From: Streptomyces huiliensis
GTDB taxonomy: Bacteria; Actinomycetota; Actinomycetes; Streptomycetales; Streptomycetaceae
DNA length: 39,935 nt
Direction of reading: 5' to 3'
NCBI RefSeq assembly: GCF_020037025.1
Contig: NZ_JAIQLH010000076.1
Coordinates: 1-39,935, forward strand
A program made the translations under genes and the position numbers. Positions 8,532-16,514 of this stretch are shown here, one piece after another; the first letter of the stretch is position 1; every line of letters starts with the position of its first letter. Under the pieces are notes generated by a model that saw nothing but the letters and a program-made list of their open reading frames with translations, was not told the origin of the DNA and made no database searches.

Positions 8532-9011
8532 TCATTCCTTCACCAGCGACGGGCCGGACGGGATCGGGAGGTCCGGCGGCTCCTCCTCCGAGGCCTCCAC
8601 GGCCTCCGGCAGCGGCCGGGCCGGCGCCCAGGCGACGGCGAGCGCGCCGCCCAGCATCGCCGGGACGATCCCGAGCAGGAACGCGCCGAAGTTGGAGACG
8701 ACGAGCGAGACGATCCCGAGCAGGATGGCCGCGACGCCCGAGAAGACGCGGGAGTGCTTCTGGAACCACATCGTCAGACCGAGGACGACGAGCAGGATCC
8801 CGATGATCAGTGAGCCCGCGCCCGCCGTGGTGGACAGCCGGATGCTCAGCTCGCCGAACTTCAGGGCCTGGTACGGGATGTACATGATCGGCACACCGGC
8901 GAGCATGGTCCACAGACCGGCCCAGAATGGGCGTTCACCCCGCCAGGTCCGGAACCTGCGGCGCGGGCCGCCCTTGTCGGCCGGCTGTGGTGGCGTCGTG
9001 TCGGCGCTCAT
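8532..9011 (-). CDS. DUF6114 integral membrane protein
   Basis: The product has 159 aa. A short charged N-terminus contains RRRFRTWRGERPFW. It is followed by about four hydrophobic segments (near residues 31-47, 60-83, 89-108 and 109-126) and an acidic Pro-rich tail. ATG at 9011 has GAGGAG upstream. It overlaps the operon context tightly: the next gene starts 12 nt after its stop. The family is one I associate with actinobacterial DUF6230 partners; no biochemical role is known. Confidence 0.8.
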   Translation of the reverse strand: MSADTTPPQPADKGGPRRRFRTWRGERPFWAGLWTMLAGVPIMYIPYQALKFGELSIRLSTTAGAGSLIIGILLVVLGLTMWFQKHSRVFSGVAAILLGIVSLVVSNFGAFLLGIVPAMLGGALAVAWAPARPLPEAVEASEEEPPDLPIPSGPSLVKE

Positions 9012-9049
9012 GGTGGACAGCTCCTCGAACTGGCGATTGGTGCTTGGGT

Positions 9050-9123
9050 GAGCCCCCGGTGGGCTCCCGTCCCGCGCTCCCCGCGATCACGAGTGCGCGC
9101 GGCACGGGCACGGGAACCCGTGC
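9050..9123 (-). promoter_or_regulatory. Hairpins between DUF6230 and DUF6114 genes
   Basis: GAGCCC/GGGCTC (9050-9055, 9061-9066) and GCACGGG/CCCGTGC (9102-9108, 9117-9123) are two short stems in the 140-bp gap inside the operon. They could partly terminate transcription or protect the upstream mRNA. Confidence 0.35.
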
Positions 9124-9151
9124 GGTCCCCGCCCCCGGCCGTTCCCGTGTG

Positions 9152-9790
9152 CTACTCGCCGGGCTTGCACACCTGCTCGTCCATGCTGATGTTCATCCTG
9201 AGGTCAGGCAGGGTGAAGGAAGCGGACGATGTGGCCCATGCCTTCTGGTCCACGTTGTCGAACTCGACGGTCTCGGCCTGTTGGGCGAAGGAGTTCGGAA
9301 CCGACTTCTTCACGTCGCCGGGGTTCTTCCCTGGTCCCTGGGTCATGTGGTCCGACGACACACCGATGTCGATCTTGTTGAACTGAGCGTTCCCGACCTT
9401 CATCTCGTTGGCGTCGAGGTACAGCTGCTTCGCGTGGACCTTTTTGCCCCCGCCGCCCGCCTTCAGCTTGAGGCCCACCGTCCCGAACGGCGTGGGGACG
9501 TTGACCGCCTGACAGAGCTTGGTGATGTCGGCGTCGTTCATGCCGACGACCGCGACCGGCTTGTGGTCCTTGGCCTTCGGGTCCGTGTCCTCCATGGCGC
9601 CGTACTGGCCGAAGCCCTCGCCGTGGATGTGCTTGGCCGTGATCTGGAACTGCTGACCGGAAACCTGGAACGACGCCGCCAGCGCACCCTGCGCGATCGC
9701 CATCGTGACCGCCGCCGCCGCGCCCACACTCGGGACCATGACGACCGCGAACCGCTTCCATCTGGTCCCACCGCGTGCCTGGGACTTCAT
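9152..9790 (-). CDS. DUF6230 family exported protein
   Basis: The product has 212 aa and ends in TAG. A basic start (KSQARGGTRWKR) is followed by a hydrophobic stretch at about 14-38 with an A-L-A-A-S boundary, consistent with a signal peptide or a single anchor. The rest looks all-beta, with repeated short strand motifs (FQITAKHI, LYLDANEMKV, FTLPDLRMNI) and two cysteines. Homologues have been labelled cholesterol esterase in older annotations, but I see no catalytic serine motif that would support that. AAGGAGG lies 6 nt before the ATG. It is the first gene of the operon. Confidence 0.8.
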   Translation of the reverse strand: MKSQARGGTRWKRFAVVMVPSVGAAAAVTMAIAQGALAASFQVSGQQFQITAKHIHGEGFGQYGAMEDTDPKAKDHKPVAVVGMNDADITKLCQAVNVPTPFGTVGLKLKAGGGGKKVHAKQLYLDANEMKVGNAQFNKIDIGVSSDHMTQGPGKNPGDVKKSVPNSFAQQAETVEFDNVDQKAWATSSASFTLPDLRMNISMDEQVCKPGE

Positions 9791-10143
9791 GACTTGCCTC
9801 CTTCTCGGACGTACACCCCCGGCACGGGCCGACGACCCTGGCCCGGGGTGGGAGACGTGCTACGTCCTCGGGAAGCGGAGCGCCGTCGCCTGCGGTGGCA
9901 CCCAACGCCAAGCCGCGACCGAAACACCGGCGATCACCCCCGAGCGACAACCACGTGGCCACGCGTGCGCGCAACCTCCGGGACAGGCCCCGTCGTTGGC
10001 GGCGGGGACCCCCCTGTCCCACGGCCGGCGGCGCAGCCGCCGGTCGTCCCGGTGGGGACCCGGCTCCCGTGCGCCGGCCGGATGCCGGACCGCGGTGCCG
10101 GACCGGGTTGCGCCGATCGTGGTCGATTCCGGGGCGAGGCACA

Positions 10144-10182
10144 AGAGGTTCATTACTTGCGAGTAACGCGCGGATAACCTCT
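10144..10182. promoter_or_regulatory. Nested palindromic operator candidate
   Basis: The inner TTACTTGCGAGTAA (10153-10166) has 5-bp perfect arms. The outer arms AGAGGTT (10144-10150) and AACCTCT (10176-10182) are also perfectly complementary. This is a typical size for a TetR-type operator. Confidence 0.5.
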
Positions 10183-10257
10183 GGGAGTCCGACCCACGAC
10201 GGGCGGGTACGGGGAGTGAGCGGCGTTCCGCCGAGAAGATGGCGGCATAACGGGAAA

Positions 10258-10279
10258 AACCCGGGCGGAAGCCCGGGTT
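10258..10279 (-). terminator. Intrinsic terminator of the thioredoxin/TPR gene
   Basis: AACCCGGGC pairs with GCCCGGGTT over a GGAA loop. Read on the minus strand it is followed by a run of T (plus-strand A at 10255-10259), unusually canonical for this genus. Confidence 0.85.
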
Positions 10280-10283
10280 CCCC

Positions 10284-10296
10284 TTACCGCAAGTAA
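10284..10296. promoter_or_regulatory. Second copy of the TTACTTGCG site
   Basis: TTACCGCAAGTAA is the reverse complement of TTACTTGCGGTAA, one base shorter than the site at 10153. The two copies are in opposite orientation about 120 bp apart, overlapping the 3' flank of the thioredoxin gene. Confidence 0.45.
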
Positions 10297-10372
10297 CTAC
10301 GGTCGCATTTATAAAGATTTGATATACCGCGACCGGTGTTTCGTTTGTGACAAGCGTGTGCCGACGAACCGT

Positions 10373-11338
10373 TCAGAACAGCGCCCGCGACAGCGCCGTA
10401 CGCGCCGCCGTCACCCGCGGATCGTCCGGGCCGATGACCTCGAACAGCTCCAGCAGCCGGACGCGCGCCGCGTCGCGGTCCTCGCCGGCCGTCCGCCGGA
10501 TGACGTCGATCAGCCGGCCGAACGCGTCCTCGACGTGCCCGCCGACCAGGTCGAGGTCGGCCGCCGCGATCTGCGCCGGGACGTCACCCGGCGCGTCGGC
10601 CGCGGCCTTGCGCACTTGCTGGGCGTCCATGCCCTGGACCCGCCGCAGCAGCTCCGCCTGGGCCAGACCCAGCTTGGCCTCGACGTTGCCCGGGTCGTCG
10701 GACAGCACGTTCTTGTACGCCTGGACGGCACCGCCCAGGTCGCCCCGGTCGAGCGCGTCGTGGGCCGCGCCCAGCGCCGCGTCGTGCGGCCCGGCCGGAC
10801 GCACCGGCGCCTGCGCCTCGTCCTCGGCACCCGGCGCCACCGGCGCGCCGACGATGCCGAACTGCTGCTCCGCGACCTGCACGAGCTGGTCGAGCACCTG
10901 GCGGATCTGCGCCTCGGGCGCCGCGCCCTGGAACAGCGGCAGCGCCTGGCCGGCCACGACCGCGAAGACCGCCGGGATGGACTGGACGCCGAACTGCTGG
11001 AACAGCCGCTGGTTGGCCTCGACGTCCACCTTGGCCAGCACGAACCGGCCCGCGTACTCGCCGGCCAGCCGCTCCAGCACCGGGCCGAGCTGCTTGCAGG
11101 GCTCGCACCAGTCGGCCCAGAAGTCGATGACGACCGGCACCTCGGCCGACCGCTGGAGCACCTCGTGCTCGAACGACGCCTCGTCGACGTCGAGGACCAG
11201 GCGCCCCGCGCCCGCGGGCACACCGCCCTGGCGGGCCGCCTCGGCCCGCACCTGCTCCGCCTTCTGCTTGGCTTCCCCGGCCGCCTTCACCGCGGCGAGG
11301 TCGACCACTCCACTCATGGACATGTTCCGTGGCTGCAT
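10373..11338 (-). CDS. Thioredoxin-TPR co-chaperone, YbbN/CnoX-like
   Basis: The product has 321 aa. Residues 1-45 are an Ala-rich charged lead, about 46-155 a thioredoxin fold with an intact redox motif WCEPC (C78, C81) and a downstream QSIPAV cis-proline loop, and about 185-321 a TPR-like helical C-terminus (AVQAYKNVLSDDPGNVEAKLG). In E. coli the YbbN/CnoX family protects proteins from oxidation and hands them to chaperonins; that role is inferred here. ATG at 11338 has GGGGGAGG upstream; later in-frame ATGs at 11323 and 11317 are possible. It is divergent from a TetR gene and ends in an intrinsic terminator. Confidence 0.88.
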   Translation of the reverse strand: MQPRNMSMSGVVDLAAVKAAGEAKQKAEQVRAEAARQGGVPAGAGRLVLDVDEASFEHEVLQRSAEVPVVIDFWADWCEPCKQLGPVLERLAGEYAGRFVLAKVDVEANQRLFQQFGVQSIPAVFAVVAGQALPLFQGAAPEAQIRQVLDQLVQVAEQQFGIVGAPVAPGAEDEAQAPVRPAGPHDAALGAAHDALDRGDLGGAVQAYKNVLSDDPGNVEAKLGLAQAELLRRVQGMDAQQVRKAAADAPGDVPAQIAAADLDLVGGHVEDAFGRLIDVIRRTAGEDRDAARVRLLELFEVIGPDDPRVTAARTALSRALF

Positions 11339-11445
11339 GGGCCCATCCTCCCCCTTCCGCGCGGCGATCGGAAAAGTACGCAGCGGTACACAGCGAATTC
11401 GACGCCGGGTCCCCACCTGGCGTCCGTGGTTGTCGCTCACTCTTT

Positions 11446-11462
11446 CGCTACGACTCGTAGCG
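11446..11462. promoter_or_regulatory. 17-bp perfect palindrome, TetR operator candidate
   Basis: CGCTACGA and TCGTAGCG flank a single C. It lies about midway in the 207-bp divergent region between the thioredoxin gene and the TetR gene at 11546, so it could control either or both. Confidence 0.6.
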
Positions 11463-11533
11463 TAACTGGAACCCCCGCACCGCGGCAGGGCGCCTCCCGT
11501 GATCTGGCTCATACCGACGCGGCTACTCGGCGG

Positions 11534-11539
11534 TAAGGT
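11534..11539 (+). promoter_or_regulatory. -10 box of TetR gene, leaderless start
   Basis: TAAGGT ends 6 nt before the ATG at 11546. Confidence 0.5.
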
Positions 11540-11545
11540 CGCCGC

Positions 11546-12199
11546 ATGACGTCCGCCCCGCAGCCCCCCGCACACCGCGCGAGCGGTCGCACGGGCCGCC
11601 CCCGCAGCGCCGAGGCCGACCGCGCGATCCTCGACGCGACCCGCGCCGCGCTGGTCGAACTCGGGTGGGGCAAGCTGACAATGGGCGACGTCGCCGCCCG
11701 CGCCGGGGTCGCCAAGACCACCCTCTACCGACGCTGGGCCGGCAAGAACGCCCTCGTCGTCGACGCCGTCGCCGACCTCTTCGACGAGCACCTCGACCTC
11801 CCCGACCTCGGCAGCCTCCAGGCCGACATCGAGGGCGTCGTCCTCCGCTTCGCCGCCCTCCTCGACCGGCCCGAGACCAAGACGGCCCTGATGGCCGTCG
11901 TCGCCGAGTCCACCCGCGACGAGGCCCTCCGCGAACGCATCCGCTCCGCGATCGTCGAACGCCAGAAGGGCCTGGTGCTGCTGGGGCGCGAGCGCGCCCA
12001 GGCGCGCGGCGAGCTCCCCCGCGAGGACGAACCCGCCGTCGCGGCGCGTACCGCGGACCTGATCTTCGACGTGATCGCGGGCGCGGTCGTCCACCGGACG
12101 CTCGTCAGCGCGGAGCCCGTGGACGGGGAGTGGGCGCGGGGGTTCACCGCCCTCCTCATCGGGGGGCTCGCCTCGGCGGGCGCGGCACCGCCGGTGTAG
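11546..12199 (+). CDS. TetR family regulator
   Basis: The product has 217 aa. After a 16-residue Pro/Arg-rich lead, GRPRSAEADRAILDATRAAL starts the TetR DNA-binding domain (about 17-75). Its helix-turn-helix contains MGDVAARAGVAKTTLYRRW. The remaining helices would form the ligand-binding and dimer domain, of the type seen in TetR_C_16-like regulators. A perfect palindrome at 11446 is the obvious self-operator. The ligand is unknown. It faces a second TetR gene tail to tail with a 14-bp gap. Confidence 0.9.
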   Translation: MTSAPQPPAHRASGRTGRPRSAEADRAILDATRAALVELGWGKLTMGDVAARAGVAKTTLYRRWAGKNALVVDAVADLFDEHLDLPDLGSLQADIEGVVLRFAALLDRPETKTALMAVVAESTRDEALRERIRSAIVERQKGLVLLGRERAQARGELPREDEPAVAARTADLIFDVIAGAVVHRTLVSAEPVDGEWARGFTALLIGGLASAGAAPPV

Positions 12200-12213
12200 G
12201 GCACACCCCGAAG

Positions 12214-12825
12214 TCAGCCGCCGAGGGTGTCCAAGTGCCGTCCCAGCACCCGGCGGAGCAGCTCGGGCGGGTAGCGGTCCGGCAGCAGCGTCGCCTGGAG
12301 GGTGAGACCGTCGAGGAGGGCAGCCAGCCGCGTGGCCTCCAGTTCGACGTCCAGGGCGTCCGGCAGCCCGCCGGCGCGCCGGGCCTCGTCCAGCACCCGC
12401 GCCATCAGGGCGTGCAGGCCGGCCTGCAGTTCGGCGGCGCAGGGCCGCAGTCGGGGGCGGGTGTGCGCGGCGGCGCTGAAGGCGAGCCAGAGCGCGCACT
12501 CCTGACGGCGGGCCTCGTCCAGGGGGAGGAACTCGGCCAGGAGTTCCTCCGTCCCGGCCCGGCGGTCGATGCCGCCGCCAGGGGCCAGGAGCCGCTCGGC
12601 GTGGGCGCGGATGCGGTCGCCGATGCGCCGGCTCAGCTCCCGCATCGCGAAGGTCACCAACTCGTCGTGGTCGGCGAAGTAGTGGCGGACCGAGCCGACG
12701 GCGAGTCCGGCCTCCTCGGCGACGTTGCGCAATGACGCGTTTTCCAGTCCGTGCCGGGCGGTGACGGACAGGACGGCCTGCGCCACCGCCCTCCGACGGG
12801 CCACGGGGTCGACGATCTTCGGCAC
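12214..12825 (-). CDS. TetR family regulator
   Basis: The product is 203 aa from GTG at 12825. PKIVDPVARRRAVAQAVLSVTARHG begins the domain and SLRNVAEEAGLAVGSVRHYFADHDEL is the helix-turn-helix and recognition helix (about 30-50). The C-terminal part contains LLAEFLPLDEARRQECALWLAF, typical of the TetR_C_6/BetI-like class. The frame continues 16 codons upstream to an ATG at 12873, but family members start near PKIVD. It is divergent from the membrane protein at 12898, which is its likely target. Confidence 0.85.
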   Translation of the reverse strand: MPKIVDPVARRRAVAQAVLSVTARHGLENASLRNVAEEAGLAVGSVRHYFADHDELVTFAMRELSRRIGDRIRAHAERLLAPGGGIDRRAGTEELLAEFLPLDEARRQECALWLAFSAAAHTRPRLRPCAAELQAGLHALMARVLDEARRAGGLPDALDVELEATRLAALLDGLTLQATLLPDRYPPELLRRVLGRHLDTLGG

Positions 12826-12833
12826 CTTGGCTT

Positions 12834-12865
12834 TATAGCACGGTCGAGCTAGCATTTTTTTTAGC
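12834..12865. promoter_or_regulatory. AT-rich divergent control region
   Basis: A run of eight T (12855-12862) is bracketed by GCTA (12848-12851) and TAGC (12862-12865), with a further TAGC at 12835-12838. On the minus strand TATAAA lies 6 nt from the GTG of the TetR gene and could be its -10. The repeated TAGC steps are operator candidates. Confidence 0.35.
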
Positions 12866-12897
12866 GCACTCATGCCACAAAGATGGGCGGTACCCAC

Positions 12898-13374
12898 GTG
12901 AACCCCTGGCTGCTCGCCGCGATCATCGCGGCGGTGGTGATCGCGGTCGTGATCAAACGGATCATCGGCGAACCGGTCAGCGTGAAGGACCTCTTCGCCG
13001 CCCCGGTGATCCTGATCGTGATCGGCAGCGTGTCCCTCGCCAAGAAGTCGGACCTCACCGGCACCGACCTCACCTGGGTCATCACGGGCACCGTCCTCGG
13101 CGTGGCGCTCGGTGCCCTCCGGGGCGCCACCATCCGGCTGACTGACAAGGGAGGGTTCCTGTGGCAGCGGTACGACGGCCGCACCTTCCTGACCCTGATC
13201 GGCACCCTGGCGGTCGCGGCCGGCTTCAACGTCCTGGCGGTGGCGATGGGCCTGCACGAGGAAGCCCGGCCGCTCCAGCTGTCCATCGGCGCGAGCTTCC
13301 TCGGCGAGTCCCTGGTGGTCGGTTGGCGGGGGCTGGCCTCGGGGATCCCCTTCGCCCCCGCCCGTACGCGCTGA
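12898..13374 (+). CDS. Multi-pass membrane protein, DUF1453/CcdC-like
   Basis: The product has 158 aa with about four hydrophobic segments (near 3-20, 34-49, 61-80, 96-117) and a conserved-looking LWQRYDGRTF between the third and fourth. The family resemblance to DUF1453 (CcdC) is by pattern and is moderate. GTG at 12898 was chosen because NPWLL begins the first helix; ATG at 12883 would add five residues. Its divergent TetR neighbour suggests inducible expression. Confidence 0.7.
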   Translation: MNPWLLAAIIAAVVIAVVIKRIIGEPVSVKDLFAAPVILIVIGSVSLAKKSDLTGTDLTWVITGTVLGVALGALRGATIRLTDKGGFLWQRYDGRTFLTLIGTLAVAAGFNVLAVAMGLHEEARPLQLSIGASFLGESLVVGWRGLASGIPFAPARTR

Positions 13375-13435
13375 GCCCGTACTTCAGGGGCCCGTACTCC
13401 AAGAGGCCGTACTTCAGGAGGCCGTACTTCAGGAG
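13375..13435. repeat. Four tandem copies of a 15-16 bp unit
   Basis: Units related to GCCGTACTTCAGGAG occur four times; the last two are identical. The array begins next to the stop of the membrane protein gene and runs through the stop codon of the convergent hydrolase gene (13429-13431). Confidence 0.8.
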
Positions 13436-14601
13436 ACGAGCAGCCCCTCTTCAGGCAGCCCCTCCAGACACTCCTTGACCGCCGCCACCAGTCGCCCCGC
13501 CCGCTCGTCGCCCTCGCCGATCATGCGGTTGGCGACGTAGCCGAAGCCGACGCCGAACTCGTCGTCCGCGAAGCCGAGGTGGCCGCCGGCGCCGTCGTGG
13601 CCGAAGCTGCGCGGGCCGAGCATGGGGACGACGGGCGGCGAGTCGAGGTGGAAGCCGACGCCCCAGCGGACGCCCAGGTCCGGGAAGCCGGACCAGGAGG
13701 CGCCGGAGGTCTGCGGGCGCAGGGCGGCGTCCACCGTCTCCTCGGTGAGCAGCCGGGGTTCGCCGTCGATCCCGGTGACCGCCGCCGCGTACGTCCCGGC
13801 GAGGCCGCGGGCGGTGGAGACGGCGCCGGTGCCGGCGATCTCGGCGGTCAGGAAGTCCTTGGAGTTCCAGCCGCGCGGGTGGTCGAGGCCCGGGAAGACG
13901 AAGGCGCCGTTCATGGTGAGGATGCGGGTGAAGAGGTGGTCCGGGTCGGGGAGGGCCGGTGGCTCGCCGTCGTACGCGAGCCGGGCGAGGCCCTCGTACT
14001 CGTCCTCGGGGAGGCCGATCCAGGTGCGCAGGCCCAGGCCGTCGGCGACGGCGGAGCGGAAGTACGCGCCGGGGGTGAGCCCGGTGATCCGCCGGACCAG
14101 CTCGCCGGCCAGCCAGCCGATGGTGTGGCCGTGGTACTCGTGCGCCGCGCCCGGCTCCCAGAGCGGCTTCTGTTCCTCCAGGGCGCGGACGACCGGGGTC
14201 CAGGCGGTGATCTCCGCGAAGGACGGGCTCGCGTCGAGGACGGGGAGGCCGGCCCGGTGGGCGAGGATCATGCGGGCGGTGATGCCCTCCTTGCCGTTCC
14301 GGGCGAACTCGGGCCAGTAGCGCGCCACCGGGGCGTCGAGGTCCAGCAGGCCCCGCTGGACGAGGAGGTGGACGCAGAGGGCGAGGACGCCCTTGCCGGC
14401 GGACATCACCGGAACGGCGGTCTCCGCCACCCAGGGGCGGCCGGTGCGCTCGTCCGCGGTGCCGCCCCAGAGGTCCACGACCTTGCGGCCGCCGTGGAAG
14501 ACCGTGACGGCCGCGCCGAGTTCGGTGGTCTCCGCGAAGTTCCGCGCGAAGACGTCCGCGACGGCCTCGAAGCCCGCGTCCACGTGTCCGTCGTACTGCA
14601 T
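13429..14601 (-). CDS. Serine hydrolase, beta-lactamase/EstB-like
   Basis: The 390-aa product belongs to the beta-lactamase (class C/esterase) fold. The catalytic SxxK motif is S67-A-G-K70 in VMSAGKGV; the tyrosine motif is YHGH in AHEYHGHTIGWLAGE, as in the esterase branch (YxN would be expected in true lactamases); and a GHDGAGG loop near residue 340 replaces KTG. There is no signal peptide, so it is probably a cytoplasmic esterase or carboxylesterase rather than an antibiotic-resistance enzyme. GGGGGAA precedes the ATG at 14601. Its last codons fall within a tandem repeat. Confidence 0.88.
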   Translation of the reverse strand: MQYDGHVDAGFEAVADVFARNFAETTELGAAVTVFHGGRKVVDLWGGTADERTGRPWVAETAVPVMSAGKGVLALCVHLLVQRGLLDLDAPVARYWPEFARNGKEGITARMILAHRAGLPVLDASPSFAEITAWTPVVRALEEQKPLWEPGAAHEYHGHTIGWLAGELVRRITGLTPGAYFRSAVADGLGLRTWIGLPEDEYEGLARLAYDGEPPALPDPDHLFTRILTMNGAFVFPGLDHPRGWNSKDFLTAEIAGTGAVSTARGLAGTYAAAVTGIDGEPRLLTEETVDAALRPQTSGASWSGFPDLGVRWGVGFHLDSPPVVPMLGPRSFGHDGAGGHLGFADDEFGVGFGYVANRMIGEGDERAGRLVAAVKECLEGLPEEGLLVS

Positions 14602-14626
14602 TTCCCGTTCCCCCGAGTCGTGCTTC

Positions 14627-14650
14627 GGCGCAGGTCAGAGCACCTGCGCC
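14627..14650. terminator. Hairpin between icmA and hydrolase
   Basis: GGCGCAGGT/ACCTGCGCC form a perfect 9-bp stem with a 6-nt loop. It could help end icmA transcription, or be a leader feature of the hydrolase gene, which starts 26 nt downstream of it. Confidence 0.5.
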
Positions 14651-14659
14651 ACGATCGAT

Positions 14660-14690
14660 GCCCGGTCACCCTAGCGGGCGGTGACCGGGC
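14660..14690 (-). terminator. Terminator after icmA
   Basis: GCCCGGTCACC (14660-14670) pairs perfectly with GGTGACCGGGC (14680-14690), 27 nt past the icmA stop. Confidence 0.75.
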
Positions 14691-14717
14691 GTTCGAACGT
14701 ATTTACCGGGGGTGGGT

Positions 14718-16418
14718 TCAGAAGCCCGCCGGCTCCGTGTACGTCCCCCATTCGTCCCGCAGCGCGTCGCAGATCTCGCCGAGCGTGGCCTCGGCGCGGA
14801 CCGCGTCCAGCATGGGCCCGATCATGTTGGAGCCGTCGCGGGCCGCGGTCAGCATGGCGTTCAGGGCGGCGGTGACGGCGGCGTCGTCGCGGGCCGCCTT
14901 GCGGTCGGCCAGGACGCGGACCTGCTCGCGCTCGACCTCGTGGCTGACGCGCAGGATCTCCAGGTCACCGGTGACCGAGCCCTCGTGGCAGTTGACGCCG
15001 ACGACCCGCTTGTCGCCCTTCTCCAGCGACTGCTGGTAGCGGAAGGCGCTCTCGGCGATCTCGCCGGTGAACCAGCCGTCCTCGATGCCGCGCAGGATGC
15101 CGGAGGTGATCGGGCCGATGGGGTGCTTCCCGTCGGGGTGGGCGCGCAGCCCGCGCTCCTTGATCCGGTCGAAGATCTTCTCGGCGTCCGCCTCGATGCG
15201 GTCGGTGAGCTGCTCGACGAACCACGAACCGCCCAGCGGGTCCGCGACGTTGGCCACGCCCGTCTCCTCCATCAGCACCTGCTGCGTGCGCAGGGCGATC
15301 TCGGCGGCCTGCTCGCTGGGCAGCGCCAGGGTCTCGTCCAGGGCGTTGGTGTGGAGGGAGTTGGTGCCGCCGAGGACGGCGGCGAGGGCCTCCACCGCCG
15401 TGCGGACGACGTTGTTGTACGGCTGCTGGGCGGTGAGCGAGACGCCGGCGGTCTGGGTGTGGAAGCGCAGCCACTGCGCCTTGTCCGTCTTGGCGCCGTA
15501 GACCTCCTTCATCCACCGGGCCCAGATCCGGCGCGCCGCACGGAACTTGGCGATCTCCTCGAAGAAGTCGAGGTGCGCGTCGAAGAAGAAGGACAGGCCG
15601 GGCGCGAAGGTGTCCACGTCCAGGCCGCGGCTCAGCCCCAGCTCCACGTAGCCGAAGCCGTCGGCCAGGGTGTACGCGAGCTCCTGGGCGGCCGTGGCCC
15701 CCGCCTCGCGGATGTGGTAGCCGGAGACGGAGAGCGGCTTGTAGGCGGGGATGGCGCGGGTGCAGTGCTCCATCAGGTCGCCGATCAGGCGCAGGTGCGG
15801 CTCGGGGCCGAACAGCCACTCCTTCTGGGCGATGTACTCCTTGAAGATGTCGGTCTGGAGCGTGCCGTTGAGGACGGCCGGGTCCACGCCCTGGCGCTCG
15901 GCGGCGACGAGGTACATGCAGAAGACCGGCACGGCCGGGCCGCTGATCGTCATGGAGGTGGTGACGTCGCCGAGCGGGATGTCCTTGAAGAGGACCTCCA
16001 TGTCGGCGGCCGAGTCGATGGCGACGCCGCAGTGGCCGACCTCGCCGAGCGAGCGCGGGTCGTCGGAGTCGCGGCCCATCAGGGTCGGCATGTCGAAGGC
16101 GACCGAGAGACCGCCGCCGCCCGCGGCCAGGATCATCTTGTAGCGCTCGTTGGTCTGCTCGGCGTTGCCGAAGCCGGCGAACTGGCGGATGGTCCAGGTG
16201 CGGCCCCGGTAGCCGGTGGCGTGCAGACCGCGGGTGAAGGGGTACTCACCGGGCCAGCCGATGCGCTCGAAGCCCTCGTAGGCGTCGCCGGGGCGGGGGC
16301 CGTAGACCGGGTCCACCGGGTCGCCGGACAGGGTGGTGAAGTCGGCGTCCCGCTTGCGCGCCGCGTCGTAACGGGCCTGCCAGCGACCGCGTCCCGCTTC
16401 GATCGATGCTGCGTCCAT
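14718..16418 (-). CDS. icmA: Isobutyryl-CoA mutase large subunit
   Basis: It rearranges isobutyryl-CoA and n-butyryl-CoA using adenosylcobalamin. The 566 aa form the substrate-binding TIM-barrel half only; the B12-binding subunit (IcmB) must be encoded elsewhere. F80 ([13 protein letters not shown]) and Q198 (EYIAQKEW) are the residues that mark isobutyryl-CoA mutase, where methylmalonyl-CoA mutase has Tyr and Arg. The length also equals the known Streptomyces IcmA. ATG at 16418 has only a distant GGAGAGG. A 24-bp perfect palindrome lies about 100 bp upstream. The G-protein chaperone gene meaB is 6.3 kb away. Confidence 0.93.
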   Translation of the reverse strand: MDAASIEAGRGRWQARYDAARKRDADFTTLSGDPVDPVYGPRPGDAYEGFERIGWPGEYPFTRGLHATGYRGRTWTIRQFAGFGNAEQTNERYKMILAAGGGGLSVAFDMPTLMGRDSDDPRSLGEVGHCGVAIDSAADMEVLFKDIPLGDVTTSMTISGPAVPVFCMYLVAAERQGVDPAVLNGTLQTDIFKEYIAQKEWLFGPEPHLRLIGDLMEHCTRAIPAYKPLSVSGYHIREAGATAAQELAYTLADGFGYVELGLSRGLDVDTFAPGLSFFFDAHLDFFEEIAKFRAARRIWARWMKEVYGAKTDKAQWLRFHTQTAGVSLTAQQPYNNVVRTAVEALAAVLGGTNSLHTNALDETLALPSEQAAEIALRTQQVLMEETGVANVADPLGGSWFVEQLTDRIEADAEKIFDRIKERGLRAHPDGKHPIGPITSGILRGIEDGWFTGEIAESAFRYQQSLEKGDKRVVGVNCHEGSVTGDLEILRVSHEVEREQVRVLADRKAARDDAAVTAALNAMLTAARDGSNMIGPMLDAVRAEATLGEICDALRDEWGTYTEPAGF

Positions 16419-16514
16419 GGTGGTGCCGTCCGCCTCTCCGCGCTCCCGCGCGCCCCGCGCGGGCCTCGACCGCCGGGCGGCCCCCGTCGTCGCGGCCCGT
16501 CCCGGGGACGTCGA

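Larger units (their letters stand above)
9791..10372. promoter_or_regulatory. 582-bp gene-free region with operators and terminator
   Basis: No convincing gene lies here. It holds the presumed promoter of the DUF6230 operon, a short cggcggc/gccgccg stem, two copies of a TTACTTGCG-type palindrome (10153 and 10284), the terminator of the thioredoxin gene, and an AT-rich patch at 10303-10332 that stands out from the local base composition. Confidence 0.6.

Noticed and set aside
9152..9790. Cholesterol esterase
   Set aside because: The old label is not supported: no GxSxG or other hydrolase motif is present.
8927..10177. 416-codon plus-strand frame
   Set aside because: It runs antisense to the DUF6114 and DUF6230 genes and into the leader, with no recognisable domain.
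13375..13435. CRISPR-like array
   Set aside because: Units are contiguous with no spacers and no cas genes are near. The same applies to the arrays at 17757, 31312 and 38222.
13429..14601. Antibiotic-resistance beta-lactamase
   Set aside because: It has no signal peptide, YHG instead of YxN and GHDGAGG instead of KTG; it fits an esterase-type relative.
14718..16418. Methylmalonyl-CoA mutase
   Set aside because: F80 and Q198 and the absence of a B12 domain indicate isobutyryl-CoA mutase.
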